Positions 1 through 7,897 of a stretch of DNA of 64,000 bases are shown here, piece after piece. Every line of letters starts with the position of its first letter. The first letter of the stretch is position 1. The notes under the pieces are model-generated. The model saw only the letters and a list, made by a program, of their open reading frames with translations. It was not told the origin of the DNA and searched no databases. Location: contig NZ_MVJM01000001.1 of assembly GCF_002156385.1 (NCBI RefSeq), positions 1,428,895-1,492,894 of the forward strand. The letters run 5' to 3'. The stretch comes from Halalkalibacter urbisdiaboli. GTDB taxonomy: Bacteria > Bacillota > Bacilli > Bacillales > Bacillaceae_D. The position numbers and the translations under genes were made by a program.

Positions 1-168
1 ATAGATAATCAAGATCCATTAAAGAACATCTTGCAAGCAGAATATCCTGTATGCTATAATCTCTCATGGAAACTGATTAAAATTATGCAACAAGCATTAA
101 AGAAACCGGTTCCAGATGCTGAAGCTGTTTATTTAACGCTACATCTTCAACGTCTTTCAAAAAAATAA
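1..168 (+). CDS. glcT: GlcT-like transcription antiterminator, C-terminal end (partial)
   Basis: The frame is open from base 1 and stops with TAA at 166-168. It encodes the last 55 residues of a protein ending in a helical segment typical of the second PTS regulation domain of BglG/GlcT antiterminators (residues such as SWKLIKIM and a conserved HLQRL near the end). In Bacillus, GlcT is an RNA-binding antiterminator controlled by phosphorylation from the glucose permease, and its gene lies directly upstream of ptsG, as here. The RNA target and terminator just downstream strengthen the call. The RNA-binding domain and first PRD lie outside the window, so intactness cannot be judged. Confidence 0.85.
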   Translation: MDNQDPLKNILQAEYPVCYNLSWKLIKIMQQALKKPVPDAEAVYLTLHLQRLSKK

Positions 169-185
169 CACACGTTTTTCTTTTC

Positions 186-213
186 CGTGTTACTGGTGAT
201 GCAGGCATGAGAG
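186..213 (+). promoter_or_regulatory. GlcT-type RNA antiterminator (RAT) target
   Basis: The segment CGTGTTACTGGTGATGCAGG followed by CATGAG closely resembles, from memory, the RAT element in ptsG leaders of Bacillus. Its 3' part (AGGCATGAG, 203-211) is also the 5' arm of the terminator ending near 293, so antiterminator and terminator are mutually exclusive. Inference: GlcT bound here lets ptsG be read when glucose is present. Confidence 0.85.
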
Positions 214-293
214 GGAAGGAAGCGATTGCACAATGGTTAGTTACACTAGCCTTCTATTGTGTTGTCCTTCTTTTCCACTCATGCCTTTTTTTG
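203..293 (+). terminator. ptsG leader terminator (conditional)
   Basis: AGGCATGAG at 203-211 pairs perfectly with CTCATGCCT at 278-286, with further GGAAGGA/TCCTTC pairing inside, and is followed by a run of seven or more T. The loop is long (about 65 nt). It lies between glcT and the ptsG start and overlaps the antiterminator target, as expected for GlcT control. Confidence 0.85.
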
Positions 294-335
294 TTGCATA
301 ATGATCAACTAACTAGATTTTACGGAGGTTTTAAC

Positions 336-2363
336 ATGTTTAAAAATTCATTTGGTGTTTTACAGCGTGTAGGAAAAGCACTTATGCTTCCAGTAGCTCT
401 TTTGCCTGCCGCAGGGATTTTATTAGCATTTGGTGATGCCCTACAAAATCCCGATATTACAGCTGCGATTCCAGCACTAGAAGCAAACTGGGTCGTTTTA
501 CTAGCTAGTATTATGCAAAATGCAGGAGACATCGTCTTTGCTAATCTCCCATTATTATTTGCAGTTGGGGTTGCCATTGGGTTATCTGATGGTGATGGAG
601 TTGCCGGATTAGCTGCCTTAATTGGGTTCTTAATTATGAATGTTACCATAGGGGTAACAGGTGGAATTACAGCAGATATGGTTAATGCTGATAATCCTGG
701 CACACAATTAGTCCTTGGGATTCCAACACTTGGAACAGGTGTGTTTGGCGGGGTTATCGCCGGTTTACTCGGAGCATTAATGTATAAAAAATATTATAAT
801 ATTGAACTTCCATCGTACCTAGGCTTTTTTGCAGGAAAACGCTTTGTACCAATCGCAACTGCATTTTTCGCTGTCTTTTTAGGAGTTATTTTACATTTTA
901 TTTGGCCTACAATCCAACTTGGAATGAATAACCTTTCATATATTATGGTTGATTCAAACCGTACACTCGCAGCATTTATCTTTGGTGTTATCGAGCGAGC
1001 ATTAATTCCATTTGGCCTTCATCATATTTTTTATTCACCATTTTGGTTTGAGTTTGGCTCTTATACTACGACTGCCGGAAACGTCGTTCGTGGCGATCAA
1101 CAAATTTTCTTTGCTCAAATTCGCGAAGGCGCAGAATTAACGGCTGGTACCTTTATGACTGGGAAGTTTCCGTTCATGATGTTTGGTCTACCCGCTGCGG
1201 CTCTTGCAATTTATCATTGTGCCCGACCAGAACAGAAGAAAGTCGTCGCAGGGATTATGGGGTCTGCAGCACTTACGTCATTCTTAACTGGTATTACAGA
1301 ACCACTTGAATTTAGTTTCTTATTTGTTGCACCACTTTTATTTGGTGTTCATACGATTTTTGCAGGTCTTTCTTTTATGATTATGCACATTCTAGATGTA
1401 AAGATCGGTATGACCTTCTCAGGCGGTGTTATTGACTTTTTACTATACGGTGTACTGCCAGGAAGAACCGATTGGTGGCTTGTAATCCCAGTTGGTCTTG
1501 TCTTTGCCGTTATTTATTATTTCGGTTTCCGCTACGCTATTAAGAAGTTTAATCTAATGACACCTGGACGAGAAGAAGTTGTTGAACCAGAAGAACAAAG
1601 CGGCTCTACAGAGTCTTCAGAGCTACCTTATAAAGTTTTACAAGCATTAGGTGGCAAAGAAAACCTAACTAATCTTGACGCTTGTATCACTCGCCTTCGT
1701 GTAAGTGTAAAGGACGTTGGAAATGTTCAAAAAGATACGTTGAAAAAGCTAGGAGCCTCTGGTGTCATGCAGATGGGAAATAATATTCAAGCGATCTTCG
1801 GTCCGCGCTCAGACCAGATTAAAGGCCAAATTCAGGATATTATTAAAGGACGTACTCCTGCTCCTATTGAACAGGAGCGAACAAATAAACCTGCAGCTGA
1901 TGGGGAAATAGATTTTGCTATCCCATTGGAAGGCGAACTATTACCATTATCCCAAGTCCCAGATCAAGTATTCTCAACGAAAATGATGGGCGATGGTTTT
2001 GCCATCGAACCGACAAATGGAATCGTCCTTTCGCCTGTCGCTGGAACGATCGTTAATTTATTCCCGACAAAGCATGCTCTTGGTATTGAAACAGACAACG
2101 GAAAAGAAATTCTTATCCATGTTGGCATAGATACTGTCCACTTAAAGGGGGAAGGCTTTGAATCTTTTGTTGAACAAGGTGATAAAGTAGAACAAGGGCA
2201 AGAACTCCTTCGCTTTGACTTAGACTTTATAAAAGAGAATGCGAAAGCTACAATCACGCCTGTTATTTTTACTAATTTAGCAGATAATGAATTGCTTCAC
2301 CTTTCAAAAAAAGGTTCAGTTGCGGCTCGTGAAACGAATGTTGTTTCGATTCAAAAAAAATAA
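336..2363 (+). CDS. ptsG: PTS glucose transporter subunit EIICBA
   Basis: This 675-residue protein imports and phosphorylates glucose. It has an N-terminal membrane EIIC domain of many hydrophobic helices (to about residue 410), an EIIB domain with the phosphorylated cysteine in LDACITRLRV (Cys450), and a C-terminal EIIA domain with the active histidine in ILIHVGIDTV (His595). The C-B-A order and length match Bacillus PtsG (about 700 aa). I chose ATG at 336 because GGAGG lies just before it and the protein then begins MFKNSFGVLQR as in the family; the upstream ATG at 207 lies inside the leader terminator. Expression is probably controlled by GlcT through the leader. The EIIA domain may also phosphorylate other permeases, as known for the family. 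Confidence 0.97.
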   Translation: MFKNSFGVLQRVGKALMLPVALLPAAGILLAFGDALQNPDITAAIPALEANWVVLLASIMQNAGDIVFANLPLLFAVGVAIGLSDGDGVAGLAALIGFLIMNVTIGVTGGITADMVNADNPGTQLVLGIPTLGTGVFGGVIAGLLGALMYKKYYNIELPSYLGFFAGKRFVPIATAFFAVFLGVILHFIWPTIQLGMNNLSYIMVDSNRTLAAFIFGVIERALIPFGLHHIFYSPFWFEFGSYTTTAGNVVRGDQQIFFAQIREGAELTAGTFMTGKFPFMMFGLPAAALAIYHCARPEQKKVVAGIMGSAALTSFLTGITEPLEFSFLFVAPLLFGVHTIFAGLSFMIMHILDVKIGMTFSGGVIDFLLYGVLPGRTDWWLVIPVGLVFAVIYYFGFRYAIKKFNLMTPGREEVVEPEEQSGSTESSELPYKVLQALGGKENLTNLDACITRLRVSVKDVGNVQKDTLKKLGASGVMQMGNNIQAIFGPRSDQIKGQIQDIIKGRTPAPIEQERTNKPAADGEIDFAIPLEGELLPLSQVPDQVFSTKMMGDGFAIEPTNGIVLSPVAGTIVNLFPTKHALGIETDNGKEILIHVGIDTVHLKGEGFESFVEQGDKVEQGQELLRFDLDFIKENAKATITPVIFTNLADNELLHLSKKGSVAARETNVVSIQKK

Positions 2364-2434
2364 AAAAAAAATATACGTTCCCCTTTCATAGCCAAGTTTT
2401 TTCATGTTACAATCAGCACTGATTCCGACAATAC

Positions 2435-2470
2435 AAAACGAGTGAGCCGCTTACGCTTGCTCGTTTTCCT
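2435..2470 (+). terminator. Terminator after ptsG
   Basis: AAAACGAGTGAGC and GCTTGCTCGTTTT form a 12-13 bp stem (two G-T pairs) with a CGCTTA loop, followed by TTCCTTTTATT. It lies 70 bases after ptsG and before the small gene at 2508. Confidence 0.75.
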
Positions 2471-2507
2471 TTTATTCGGGCACTATTTTTGAAAAGGAGG
2501 ATGAAAT

Positions 2508-2636
2508 ATGCATATCGGAAGTAAAGGTTGGTATGTGGAAAAATTGAAGGAAAAAGGGATTCGTTACCTAGAAGGTAGAAAGATCGAACGCTATAAAACA
2601 CATATTCTAGCTAATATGTATAACGAGAATAAGTAA
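2508..2636 (+). CDS. yflJ: Small YflJ-like (DUF2639) protein
   Basis: A 42-residue protein starting MHIGSKGWYVEKLKEKGIR and ending TAA at 2634. AAAGGAGG ends 7 bases before the ATG, a near-ideal ribosome binding site. An ATG at 2501 in another frame runs into a stop after seven codons. The sequence matches my memory of B. subtilis YflJ, a very short protein of unknown function (DUF2639). It is highly charged, with no membrane segment or signal. It sits between two terminators, so it is probably a single-gene transcript. The family assignment is from memory and not checked by search; the function is unknown. Confidence 0.8.
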   Translation: MHIGSKGWYVEKLKEKGIRYLEGRKIERYKTHILANMYNENK

Positions 2637-2649
2637 ATCTACTATTTAT

Positions 2650-2705
2650 AGAGAGGTGTCTCATAAGGGGTCATTGACCTTTTGGGACAGCCTCTCTTTC
2701 TTTTG
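2650..2705 (+). terminator. Terminator after yflJ
   Basis: A long interrupted stem joins GAGAGG (2651) and CCTCTC (2691), with inner pairing of TGTCTCATAAGG to CCTTTTGGGACA and GGTC to GACC, followed by TTCTTTTG. A related hairpin occurs at 39883-39925, so this is a recurring terminator type here. Confidence 0.75.
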
Positions 2706-2890
2706 ACATATCTTGATGTACCTAATTCTTTTCTAAGTGATTTACAGACACCGATTTACCTGCTTATCAGTTTGAAATTCTCCCATATTCCTCTACATTC
2801 TTACAAACAAGATAAGAGGAATGTCACTATTCTTCTTCTTAACAACTTGATACACTTTACAACTAGACAGGAAGAAAGGTTGTTGAAAGT

Positions 2891-3898
2891 ATGTGGAGTA
2901 CCATTGATATCGGTATTGATTTAGGAACTGCAAATTTAATTGTTTACAGTAAGGAAAAAGGAATCATATTAAACGAGCCATCCGTTGTAGCGATAAATAC
3001 AGAAACAAATAATGTATTAGCAGTAGGAATTGACGCAAAAAGAATGATCGGGAAAACACCAACAAATATTGTTGCGATTCGCCCACTTCGTGATGGTGTC
3101 ATTGCGGACTTTGATATTACAGCTAGAATGATTAAAGAAGTTATGAAAAAGGCGAGCAAAAAACTCGGACTATCTCTTCGAAAACCAAATGTCATTGTTT
3201 GTGCACCATCTGGTTCTACCTCTGTGGAAAGACGGGCAATATTGGATGCTGTGAGAATGTGCGGAGCGAAACAAGTTCATCTTATTGAAGAACCTGTCGC
3301 TGCTGCTATCGGCGCTAATTTACCTGTTGAGGAACCGACAGCTAACGTCATTGTTGATATTGGTGGAGGAACAACAGAAGTTGCGATTATCTCATTTGGA
3401 GGTGTAGTCACTTCGAACTCGCTTCGCATAGGTGGAGATAAGATTGACGAGATGATTATCCAGCATGTAAGAAAGAGTTATAATGTTTTAATTGGAGAAC
3501 GAACAGCTGAGCAACTTAAGTTTGAAATTGGACATGCTCCTACTCGTCACGAAGAACTAACAACAGAAATACGAGGCCGTGATTTAGTTAATGGCTTGCC
3601 AAAAAATATTTCATTAACCTCTTCGGAGCTCCAATTGGCTTTGAAGGAAGTGTTTTTACAAATTCTTGAAGCGATACGTTTAACCTTAGAAAGTTGCCCC
3701 CCAGAGCTAAGTGGAGATATCGTTGACCGTGGGGTTATTTTAACTGGAGGTGGCGCATTATTAAACGGGATTCAGGATTGGTTAACAGAAGAGCTTTCTG
3801 TTCCCGTCCATCTCGCTCCAAGTCCACTAGAATCCGTCGCAATAGGCACTGGTAAATCATTACGGTTTATTGATAGGTTACAAAAAATATCGGGATAA
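2891..3898 (+). CDS. mreBH: MreB-family actin-like cell-shape protein, MreBH type
   Basis: A 335-residue bacterial actin that polymerises under the membrane and guides cell-wall synthesis. Visible actin motifs are the phosphate-1 loop [10 protein letters not shown] near the N-terminus, the phosphate-2 loop [11 protein letters not shown] about residue 155, and the adenosine motif ILTGGGALL near 285. Length equals B. subtilis MreBH (335) rather than Mbl (333) or MreB (337), and the start [34 protein letters not shown] fits MreBH from memory, given here only as a family resemblance. The gene stands alone, without mreCD, as mreBH does. The start ATG has AAAGG 11 bases upstream. In B. subtilis MreBH works with the autolysin LytE and is induced by SigI; I could not identify a SigI promoter here. 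Confidence 0.9.
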   Translation: MWSTIDIGIDLGTANLIVYSKEKGIILNEPSVVAINTETNNVLAVGIDAKRMIGKTPTNIVAIRPLRDGVIADFDITARMIKEVMKKASKKLGLSLRKPNVIVCAPSGSTSVERRAILDAVRMCGAKQVHLIEEPVAAAIGANLPVEEPTANVIVDIGGGTTEVAIISFGGVVTSNSLRIGGDKIDEMIIQHVRKSYNVLIGERTAEQLKFEIGHAPTRHEELTTEIRGRDLVNGLPKNISLTSSELQLALKEVFLQILEAIRLTLESCPPELSGDIVDRGVILTGGGALLNGIQDWLTEELSVPVHLAPSPLESVAIGTGKSLRFIDRLQKISG

Positions 3899-3931
3899 AA
3901 CAAAGGATGCGAAATTTCGCATCCTTTGTTT
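3898..3931. terminator. Bidirectional terminator between convergent genes
   Basis: AAACAAAGGATGCGAAA pairs perfectly with TTTCGCATCCTTTGTTT (17-bp arms, hairpin closing at the centre). It is flanked by the convergent stops of mreBH and the amidase gene and has A/T runs on both sides, so it can serve both. Confidence 0.9.
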
Positions 3932-4721
3932 ACTTATATAAATGTGGAACTCTACTCTTAAAAACAGGAACATCCTCACGAATTTTTTCAACTTGACTCA
4001 AATCCAAGGATGCTACAACACTCTCTTCAGCAGATTGTGAGCCTTTAGCTAGCACTTCTCCCCAAGGGTTTGTCATCATCGAGCGTCCCGCAAACTCTAC
4101 TCCGTCGTAAGTACCAACGCGATTACAGGAAACCGTATAAAATTGGTTCTCTATCGCACGTGCTTGCTGCAGAATTTCCCAGTGGGTCGCACGCGCCTCG
4201 GGCCATTCTGCTAAGATAAAAAGCACCTCAGCCCCTTCAAGTGCTAACTGACGAGCTAATTCAGGAAAGCGCAAATCATAACAAATAACAGCTCCCATTT
4301 TATGACCATCCAACTCAAAAGTAGTTACTTTCTCTTGACCTCCTGTTAAGAAAAGGTGCTCATCAAGCATGGGTACCAGGTGAATTTTATCATACTTATA
4401 GACAAGCTCCCCTTTCCGATTATACACAAGTGCTCGGTTAAAGATCGTTGATTTTTCCCGCTTAGCAATCGAACCCGCAACCATATTCACTTCGTAGGTT
4501 TTTGCTAATTGACTTAAAAAATCCTCTATCTCGTCCCCCTCAGCTTTGAGCAAGACATTAAGTTCACTTAATGTATACGCAGTTGTCCACATTTCTGGTA
4601 GAACTAGAATGTCCGGCTTTTCATTTGAATGGCAAATCGTTTCGACCCATTTTTCGACCTTTTCTTTATTAGCTTCGGGGTCTCCGGGAACGATATTCAT
4701 TTGGTACATGGCCACAATCAT
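3930..4721 (-). CDS. Carbon-nitrogen hydrolase (nitrilase superfamily, MtnU/omega-amidase type)
   Basis: A 263-residue amidase with the nitrilase triad: Glu43 (LPEMWTTAY), Lys112 (KYDKIHLV) and Cys147 (ICYDLRFPE). Length and motif spacing fit the omega-amidase subgroup (YafV/MtnU/Nit2), which hydrolyses 2-oxoglutaramate and the keto-acid amide arising in methionine salvage. In B. subtilis mtnU lies with other mtn genes; here none are adjacent, so the physiological substrate is inferred and uncertain. Start ATG has AAAGGAGA at good spacing. The neighbour upstream on the same strand is a small unknown protein 23 bases away, so the two may be co-transcribed. Confidence 0.85.
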   Translation of the reverse strand: MIVAMYQMNIVPGDPEANKEKVEKWVETICHSNEKPDILVLPEMWTTAYTLSELNVLLKAEGDEIEDFLSQLAKTYEVNMVAGSIAKREKSTIFNRALVYNRKGELVYKYDKIHLVPMLDEHLFLTGGQEKVTTFELDGHKMGAVICYDLRFPELARQLALEGAEVLFILAEWPEARATHWEILQQARAIENQFYTVSCNRVGTYDGVEFAGRSMMTNPWGEVLAKGSQSAEESVVASLDLSQVEKIREDVPVFKSRVPHLYK

Positions 4722-4744
4722 AAAAAAGATTCTCCTTTAATTGA

Positions 4745-5203
4745 TTATTCAGATTGATGTTTAGTTCTTGCTTTACCTGCATCAGTTGCAGCAAATTTCC
4801 TCGTCATTTTCTTAATATGCTCTACTTTACGAAAGCGAAGAGCTGACCAGTCTTCATCAATGGCAACCTGCCTAACCGGCTCATACCCAAAGTCTGCTAA
4901 TAAGGGGGCAACCGTATCACGGCTACAATCAGAGCCTTTATACACCTTTGATGACTTCTTTGGGTAACAAAGCCAAAGCAAACCATCATTTTCAAGTACA
5001 TCTATCACATTCTTTGCATCCTCTTGTAACGACTCAATTGATATTCCAAACACTTGGATAAATGGATAGCTATCTATTTGAATCGATTGATGAACCTCAG
5101 CCTCAAATGCCGAAATCACTTCTTCATATTCTTTCGGAGCTTGAACAATTAAAATCGGTTTAGAAGGTTCCTTTAATTGAAGCTTTTTAATAACCGGATT
5201 CAT
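4745..5203 (-). CDS. Conserved hypothetical protein, DUF3052-like
   Basis: A 152-residue soluble protein starting MNPVIKKLQL. I chose this start because GAGGAAGGG lies just before it; a longer frame reaches 5296 but its extra N-terminus overlaps the repeat region and has no ribosome binding site. The fold seems to be: a strand KPILIVQAP, a central acidic stretch, then DGLLWLCYPKKSSK and a C-terminal DEDWSALRFRKVEHIKK. The last two segments resemble the small bacterial DUF3052 family (a 'not a methyltransferase but Rossmann-like' protein of unknown role); this is a memory-based likeness only. It probably shares a transcript with the amidase gene downstream. Function unknown. Confidence 0.65.
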   Translation of the reverse strand: MNPVIKKLQLKEPSKPILIVQAPKEYEEVISAFEAEVHQSIQIDSYPFIQVFGISIESLQEDAKNVIDVLENDGLLWLCYPKKSSKVYKGSDCSRDTVAPLLADFGYEPVRQVAIDEDWSALRFRKVEHIKKMTRKFAATDAGKARTKHQSE

Positions 5204-5338
5204 ACTATTCCCTTCTTCCTCAAATTCTTGTTTCATTATACTATTTTTGGTAAGTAAGAGAAAGAGAATGAACAAAAGGGGACCCTTTCTGTCCATTCTC
5301 TCTTAAAAACATTTGGCTCCCAGGTACAGGGAGTGTCT

Positions 5339-5458
5339 TTCATGCTCCCTAGACCGGGGAGCTTTGTGTTCATGCTCCCTAGACCGGGGAGCTTCGAGTT
5401 CATGCTCCCAAGATCGGGGAGCTTCGAGTTCATGCTCCCAAGATCGGGGAGCATGAAC
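5339..5458. repeat. Four tandem 30-bp hairpin repeats
   Basis: Units at 5339-5368, 5369-5398, 5399-5428 and 5429-5458 share TTCATGCTCCC, seven variable bases (TAGACCG or AAGATCG) and GGGAGC. Each unit is thus a small hairpin (GCTCCC/GGGAGC). A degenerate fifth unit (GGCTCCCAGGTACAGGGAG) precedes them near 5315. Because the unit is a multiple of three, the minus strand reads as a repeated decapeptide (LPGLGSMNTK), but I see no ribosome binding site that would make it a real protein. The array fills the space between the glutamate dehydrogenase stop and the gene at 5203. Confidence 0.9.
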
Positions 5459-5460
5459 TC
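5426..5460 (-). terminator. Strong 14-bp hairpin just after the glutamate dehydrogenase gene
   Basis: GAGTTCATGCTCCC (5426-5439) pairs perfectly with GGGAGCATGAACTC (5447-5460) around a 7-nt loop. It uses the last tandem repeat, extended into a perfect inverted repeat. It starts two bases past the stop codon. There is no clear U-run on the minus strand, so it may stabilise the 3' end or assist termination rather than be a classic terminator. Confidence 0.55.
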
Positions 5461-5461
5461 T

Positions 5462-6859
5462 CTAATAAAGTTTGCCGTGTCTGTATAGGAGGCTCGTTAG
5501 TCTCTCCAATGAAAGGGCGAAGCACGTAAAGCGCATTGTTTTTTCGACGGACGAGAAATACGTATCATAGACCGCTTTTAATGTTTGGATCATCTGCTTC
5601 GACATGTCTGTCAGAATTTCATCCTCAGTATACAATTCTGTTACTCGACTTTGCTTCCACTCTAAATAAGAAACAATCACACCACCAGCATTCGCAAGAA
5701 TATCTGGAACAACAATTTTCCCCACCTTCTCAAAATACTGGTCCGCTTCCAGTGAAATTGGGGCATTTGCGCCTTCTACTAATATTCTAGCCTGTACTTC
5801 CTTCATATTTTCTTCAAGAATTTGATTTTCAACAGCCGCTAAAATTAAGACATCAGTCTCAATTGTTAACACAGCTTTAACAGGCTTCACTTCTGCATCA
5901 ATTCCTGCAGCTACTAATTCATCACGATTCGCAGGTAAGTCACGACCTTTTCTTGTAAATTCAATAAGTTTCTCAATATTTAAACCGTCGTGGTTATAAA
6001 GTGTTGTGAACCGATCAGAAACAGCAACAACTTTATGCTTAATCGGGCTATATTTATATGCTTCTAATGCCGCTACACTCCCTACGTTACCAAAGCCTTG
6101 AACCGCAACTCGGATTGCGTTCCCCTGTTTTTCCTGTTCACGTAAATCTTGTACCGTTTCCCACTGGGACTCCCGATTTACTTCCTGACCTTTGGCATGT
6201 TCACCTAGCCACTCATTTAACAACCAAGCATAACTTAGAAAGGTTCCCTTACCCGTTGCTTCTCTTCTCCCCTTTGCCCCGCCGTTATCAACACTCTTCC
6301 CAGTAAATGAACCTAAATAAGCTTGTCCTGGATGTATCGTTTTATATTCACCTACCATCCAATCAACGATTTTTTCATTTGTACCGAGGTCCGGCGCTGG
6401 GATATCATGATTCGGGCCGATATCTCTTGCAAAACGTTGTACATATTTTTTACTAATTAAATTTAGTTCCTTTTCAGAAAATTTTCTCGGGTCAACATGA
6501 ACGCCCCCTTTTGCTCCTCCAAAAGGTAGTCGATGTAAGGCATTTTTTAATGTCATTAATATGGCCAAGTTTTCTACCTCTTCTTCGTTGACAAACTCAC
6601 TAAAGCGAATGCCCCCTTTATAAAAGCCACTAATATTATTATGTTGAACCCGATAAGCAGGGATTCTCATTAAGCCATTATTTTCAGTTGATACCCTTAT
6701 GTAACTTTTTATGACCTTATCAGTTGTTTTCAAGATTTCCTTTGCCGAGGCACAAACATAACGTCGTTTTTGATCATCCTCTATCTCAAGAAAACCCTGT
6801 CTTTGAGATAACTCTTCCATTACATTCTCAATTAACTGTCTTGTTTCTTCGCTTTGCAC
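5462..6859 (-). CDS. Glutamate dehydrogenase family protein (RocG/GudB-like)
   Basis: A 465-residue Glu/Leu/Phe/Val dehydrogenase, probably oxidising glutamate to 2-oxoglutarate and ammonia. Visible: the substrate loop FYKGGIRFSEFV, catalytic-lysine motif LPFGGAKGGVHVDP about residue 110, IPAPDLGTNE about 155, the Rossmann motif VQGFGNVGS about 250 and VEGANAPISLEAD about 365. It is about 40 residues longer than RocG/GudB (424); the extra material is a charged insert just before the Rossmann domain (about 218-245) plus small loops. The start is GTG at 6859, with AGGAGG eight bases upstream. It is a single-gene transcript by spacing. Cofactor preference cannot be read reliably. No sigma-54 promoter, as used by B. 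subtilis rocG, was recognised. Confidence 0.88.
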   Translation of the reverse strand: MQSEETRQLIENVMEELSQRQGFLEIEDDQKRRYVCASAKEILKTTDKVIKSYIRVSTENNGLMRIPAYRVQHNNISGFYKGGIRFSEFVNEEEVENLAILMTLKNALHRLPFGGAKGGVHVDPRKFSEKELNLISKKYVQRFARDIGPNHDIPAPDLGTNEKIVDWMVGEYKTIHPGQAYLGSFTGKSVDNGGAKGRREATGKGTFLSYAWLLNEWLGEHAKGQEVNRESQWETVQDLREQEKQGNAIRVAVQGFGNVGSVAALEAYKYSPIKHKVVAVSDRFTTLYNHDGLNIEKLIEFTRKGRDLPANRDELVAAGIDAEVKPVKAVLTIETDVLILAAVENQILEENMKEVQARILVEGANAPISLEADQYFEKVGKIVVPDILANAGGVIVSYLEWKQSRVTELYTEDEILTDMSKQMIQTLKAVYDTYFSSVEKTMRFTCFALSLERLTSLLYRHGKLY

Positions 6860-6960
6860 GCTACATCCCTCCTAGAAATACTTTCATTCATTCCCACTTG
6901 GTGAATTAACTCGGATGTTAACGATTCTACAATGAGCATAACATGTTTTAAAATCATGAA

Positions 6961-6994
6961 AAAGAGATGTCATGAAAGTTCATAACATCTCTTT
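6961..6994 (-). terminator. Terminator after thiT
   Basis: AAAGAGATGT and ACATCTCTTT form the stem with extra ATGAA/TTCAT pairing. On the minus strand it is followed by a T-run, immediately downstream of the thiT stop. Confidence 0.85.
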
Positions 6995-6998
6995 CCAA

Positions 6999-7571
6999 TT
7001 AAGCTGCTGAAGACGATTGAGGATTTTTCTTTGATCCAATAAAAAACTGCGGGTATGATCTAGCCAATAGTATTAAAACTCCTAATGTTATCAGCATTTC
7101 TGGAATTAAATAGGATAGATTATAAAAAACAGAATAAACCTTTGGATTCATACCATCAGGTGCGTATTCACCAAACCAAATAACACCTGATGCATAATGA
7201 CTAAAAAAGCGAAGCACTGTTGCGACTAGTAAACCGGTTATTAACGAACCTATTTTAGGTGCAAGACCTTTTGCAGAAGCAAACAAACCCGCAAAGCCTA
7301 ATAGCATGTAAGGGAGCGGATAATCTAATATTAACTGAACTGGGTGGACAACATACCCTCCCGTTATTAATTTCAACAAACCAACTAGTAAACCCGTTAC
7401 AAGACCTACCTTCCAGCCTCTACGAAATGCAATAACGAAAATAGGAACCATAACAAGGGAAATCGAGCCTCCCATCGCCCATAAAGCACCGAACTCTACA
7501 TAGCTTAAGACAAGTGCAAGACCTGCCATAACAGCTACTTCAATCATTGTAATTAACCGTTCACGTTTCAT
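6999..7571 (-). CDS. thiT: Thiamine ECF transporter S component
   Basis: A 190-residue integral membrane protein with about six hydrophobic helices, matching the thiamine-binding S component ThiT (YuaJ). It works with a shared energising module (EcfA, EcfA', EcfT) encoded elsewhere. The segment around GALWAMGGSISLVMVP near the N-terminus and the Trp-rich WFGEYAPDG loop are typical of the family. ATG at 7571 has AAAGGAGAG upstream; a longer frame to 7634 runs into the riboswitch and is rejected. The TPP riboswitch directly upstream fixes the substrate class and the regulation: low thiamine pyrophosphate should turn it on. Confidence 0.95.
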   Translation of the reverse strand: MKRERLITMIEVAVMAGLALVLSYVEFGALWAMGGSISLVMVPIFVIAFRRGWKVGLVTGLLVGLLKLITGGYVVHPVQLILDYPLPYMLLGFAGLFASAKGLAPKIGSLITGLLVATVLRFFSHYASGVIWFGEYAPDGMNPKVYSVFYNLSYLIPEMLITLGVLILLARSYPQFFIGSKKNPQSSSAA

Positions 7572-7577
7572 GTAAAT

Positions 7578-7604
7578 CTCTCCTTTTGTTTCCACAAGAA
7601 GGAG
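7578..7604 (-). promoter_or_regulatory. Shine-Dalgarno-sequestering hairpin of thiT
   Basis: On the minus strand CTCCTT (from 7604 down to 7599) can pair with the ribosome binding site AAGGAG (about 7585-7580) across a short loop. It lies between the TPP aptamer and the ATG, suggesting the riboswitch acts on translation rather than termination; no U-run terminator is seen in the leader. This is an inference from pairing. Confidence 0.6.
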
Positions 7605-7635
7605 CCACTTCAAATAGGCGAAAGTCTTAGACAAT

Positions 7636-7722
7636 CACCACTTCCCTCCGCTAGTATGAACTAGATCAGGTTCTAAGAGTTGAGGACCATCCTCTCTCAG
7701 TCAAAATGACACCTCTAGTGGT
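7636..7722 (-). promoter_or_regulatory. TPP riboswitch (THI element)
   Basis: On the minus strand the leader contains the conserved THI-box parts in order: ACTAGAGGTGTC, GACTGAGAGAGGA, CCTCAACTCTTAGAACCTGATC, then AGTTCATACTAGCGGAGGGAAGTGG. The P1 helix closes through ACCAC (7719-7723) and GTGGT (7636-7640). Core residues CTGAGA and ACCTGATC, which contact the ligand in known TPP riboswitches, are intact. It controls thiT. Confidence 0.97.
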
Positions 7723-7897
7723 TTTTCATCCTTAGTCTAACACATTCATTACGAATGGAGAAAAATTAAATGAATTTATACGGGCTAAAAGAAGTTTTGC
7801 TAATGCCCTCTAGTTGGTTAGAATAATGGTTGATTAAAGACATCTCAAAAACCCCTCCCTTTATATTCTTTTATACTAATACTGCCATCTATCTCAA
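7723..7897. other. Intergenic space, nothing recognised
   Basis: A/T-rich gap between the TPP riboswitch and the S51 peptidase gene. It presumably holds the thiT promoter, but I could not pick a convincing -35/-10 pair. Confidence 0.4.

Noticed and set aside
207-335. N-terminal extension of ptsG from ATG 207
   Set aside because: It lies inside the leader terminator and antiterminator target; ATG 336 has a proper ribosome binding site and gives the family N-terminus.
2413-2601. Minus-strand ORF of 62 codons opposite yflJ
   Set aside because: Shadow of the yflJ region; no ribosome binding site and it crosses a terminator.
5236-5454. Minus-strand ORF reading as a repeated LPGLGSMNTK peptide
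   Set aside because: It follows from the 30-bp tandem repeat and has no ribosome binding site; treated as a non-coding repeat.
6860-6960. Sigma-54 promoter before the glutamate dehydrogenase gene
   Set aside because: Known for rocG in B. subtilis, but no TGGCAC-N5-TTGCW sequence was found.
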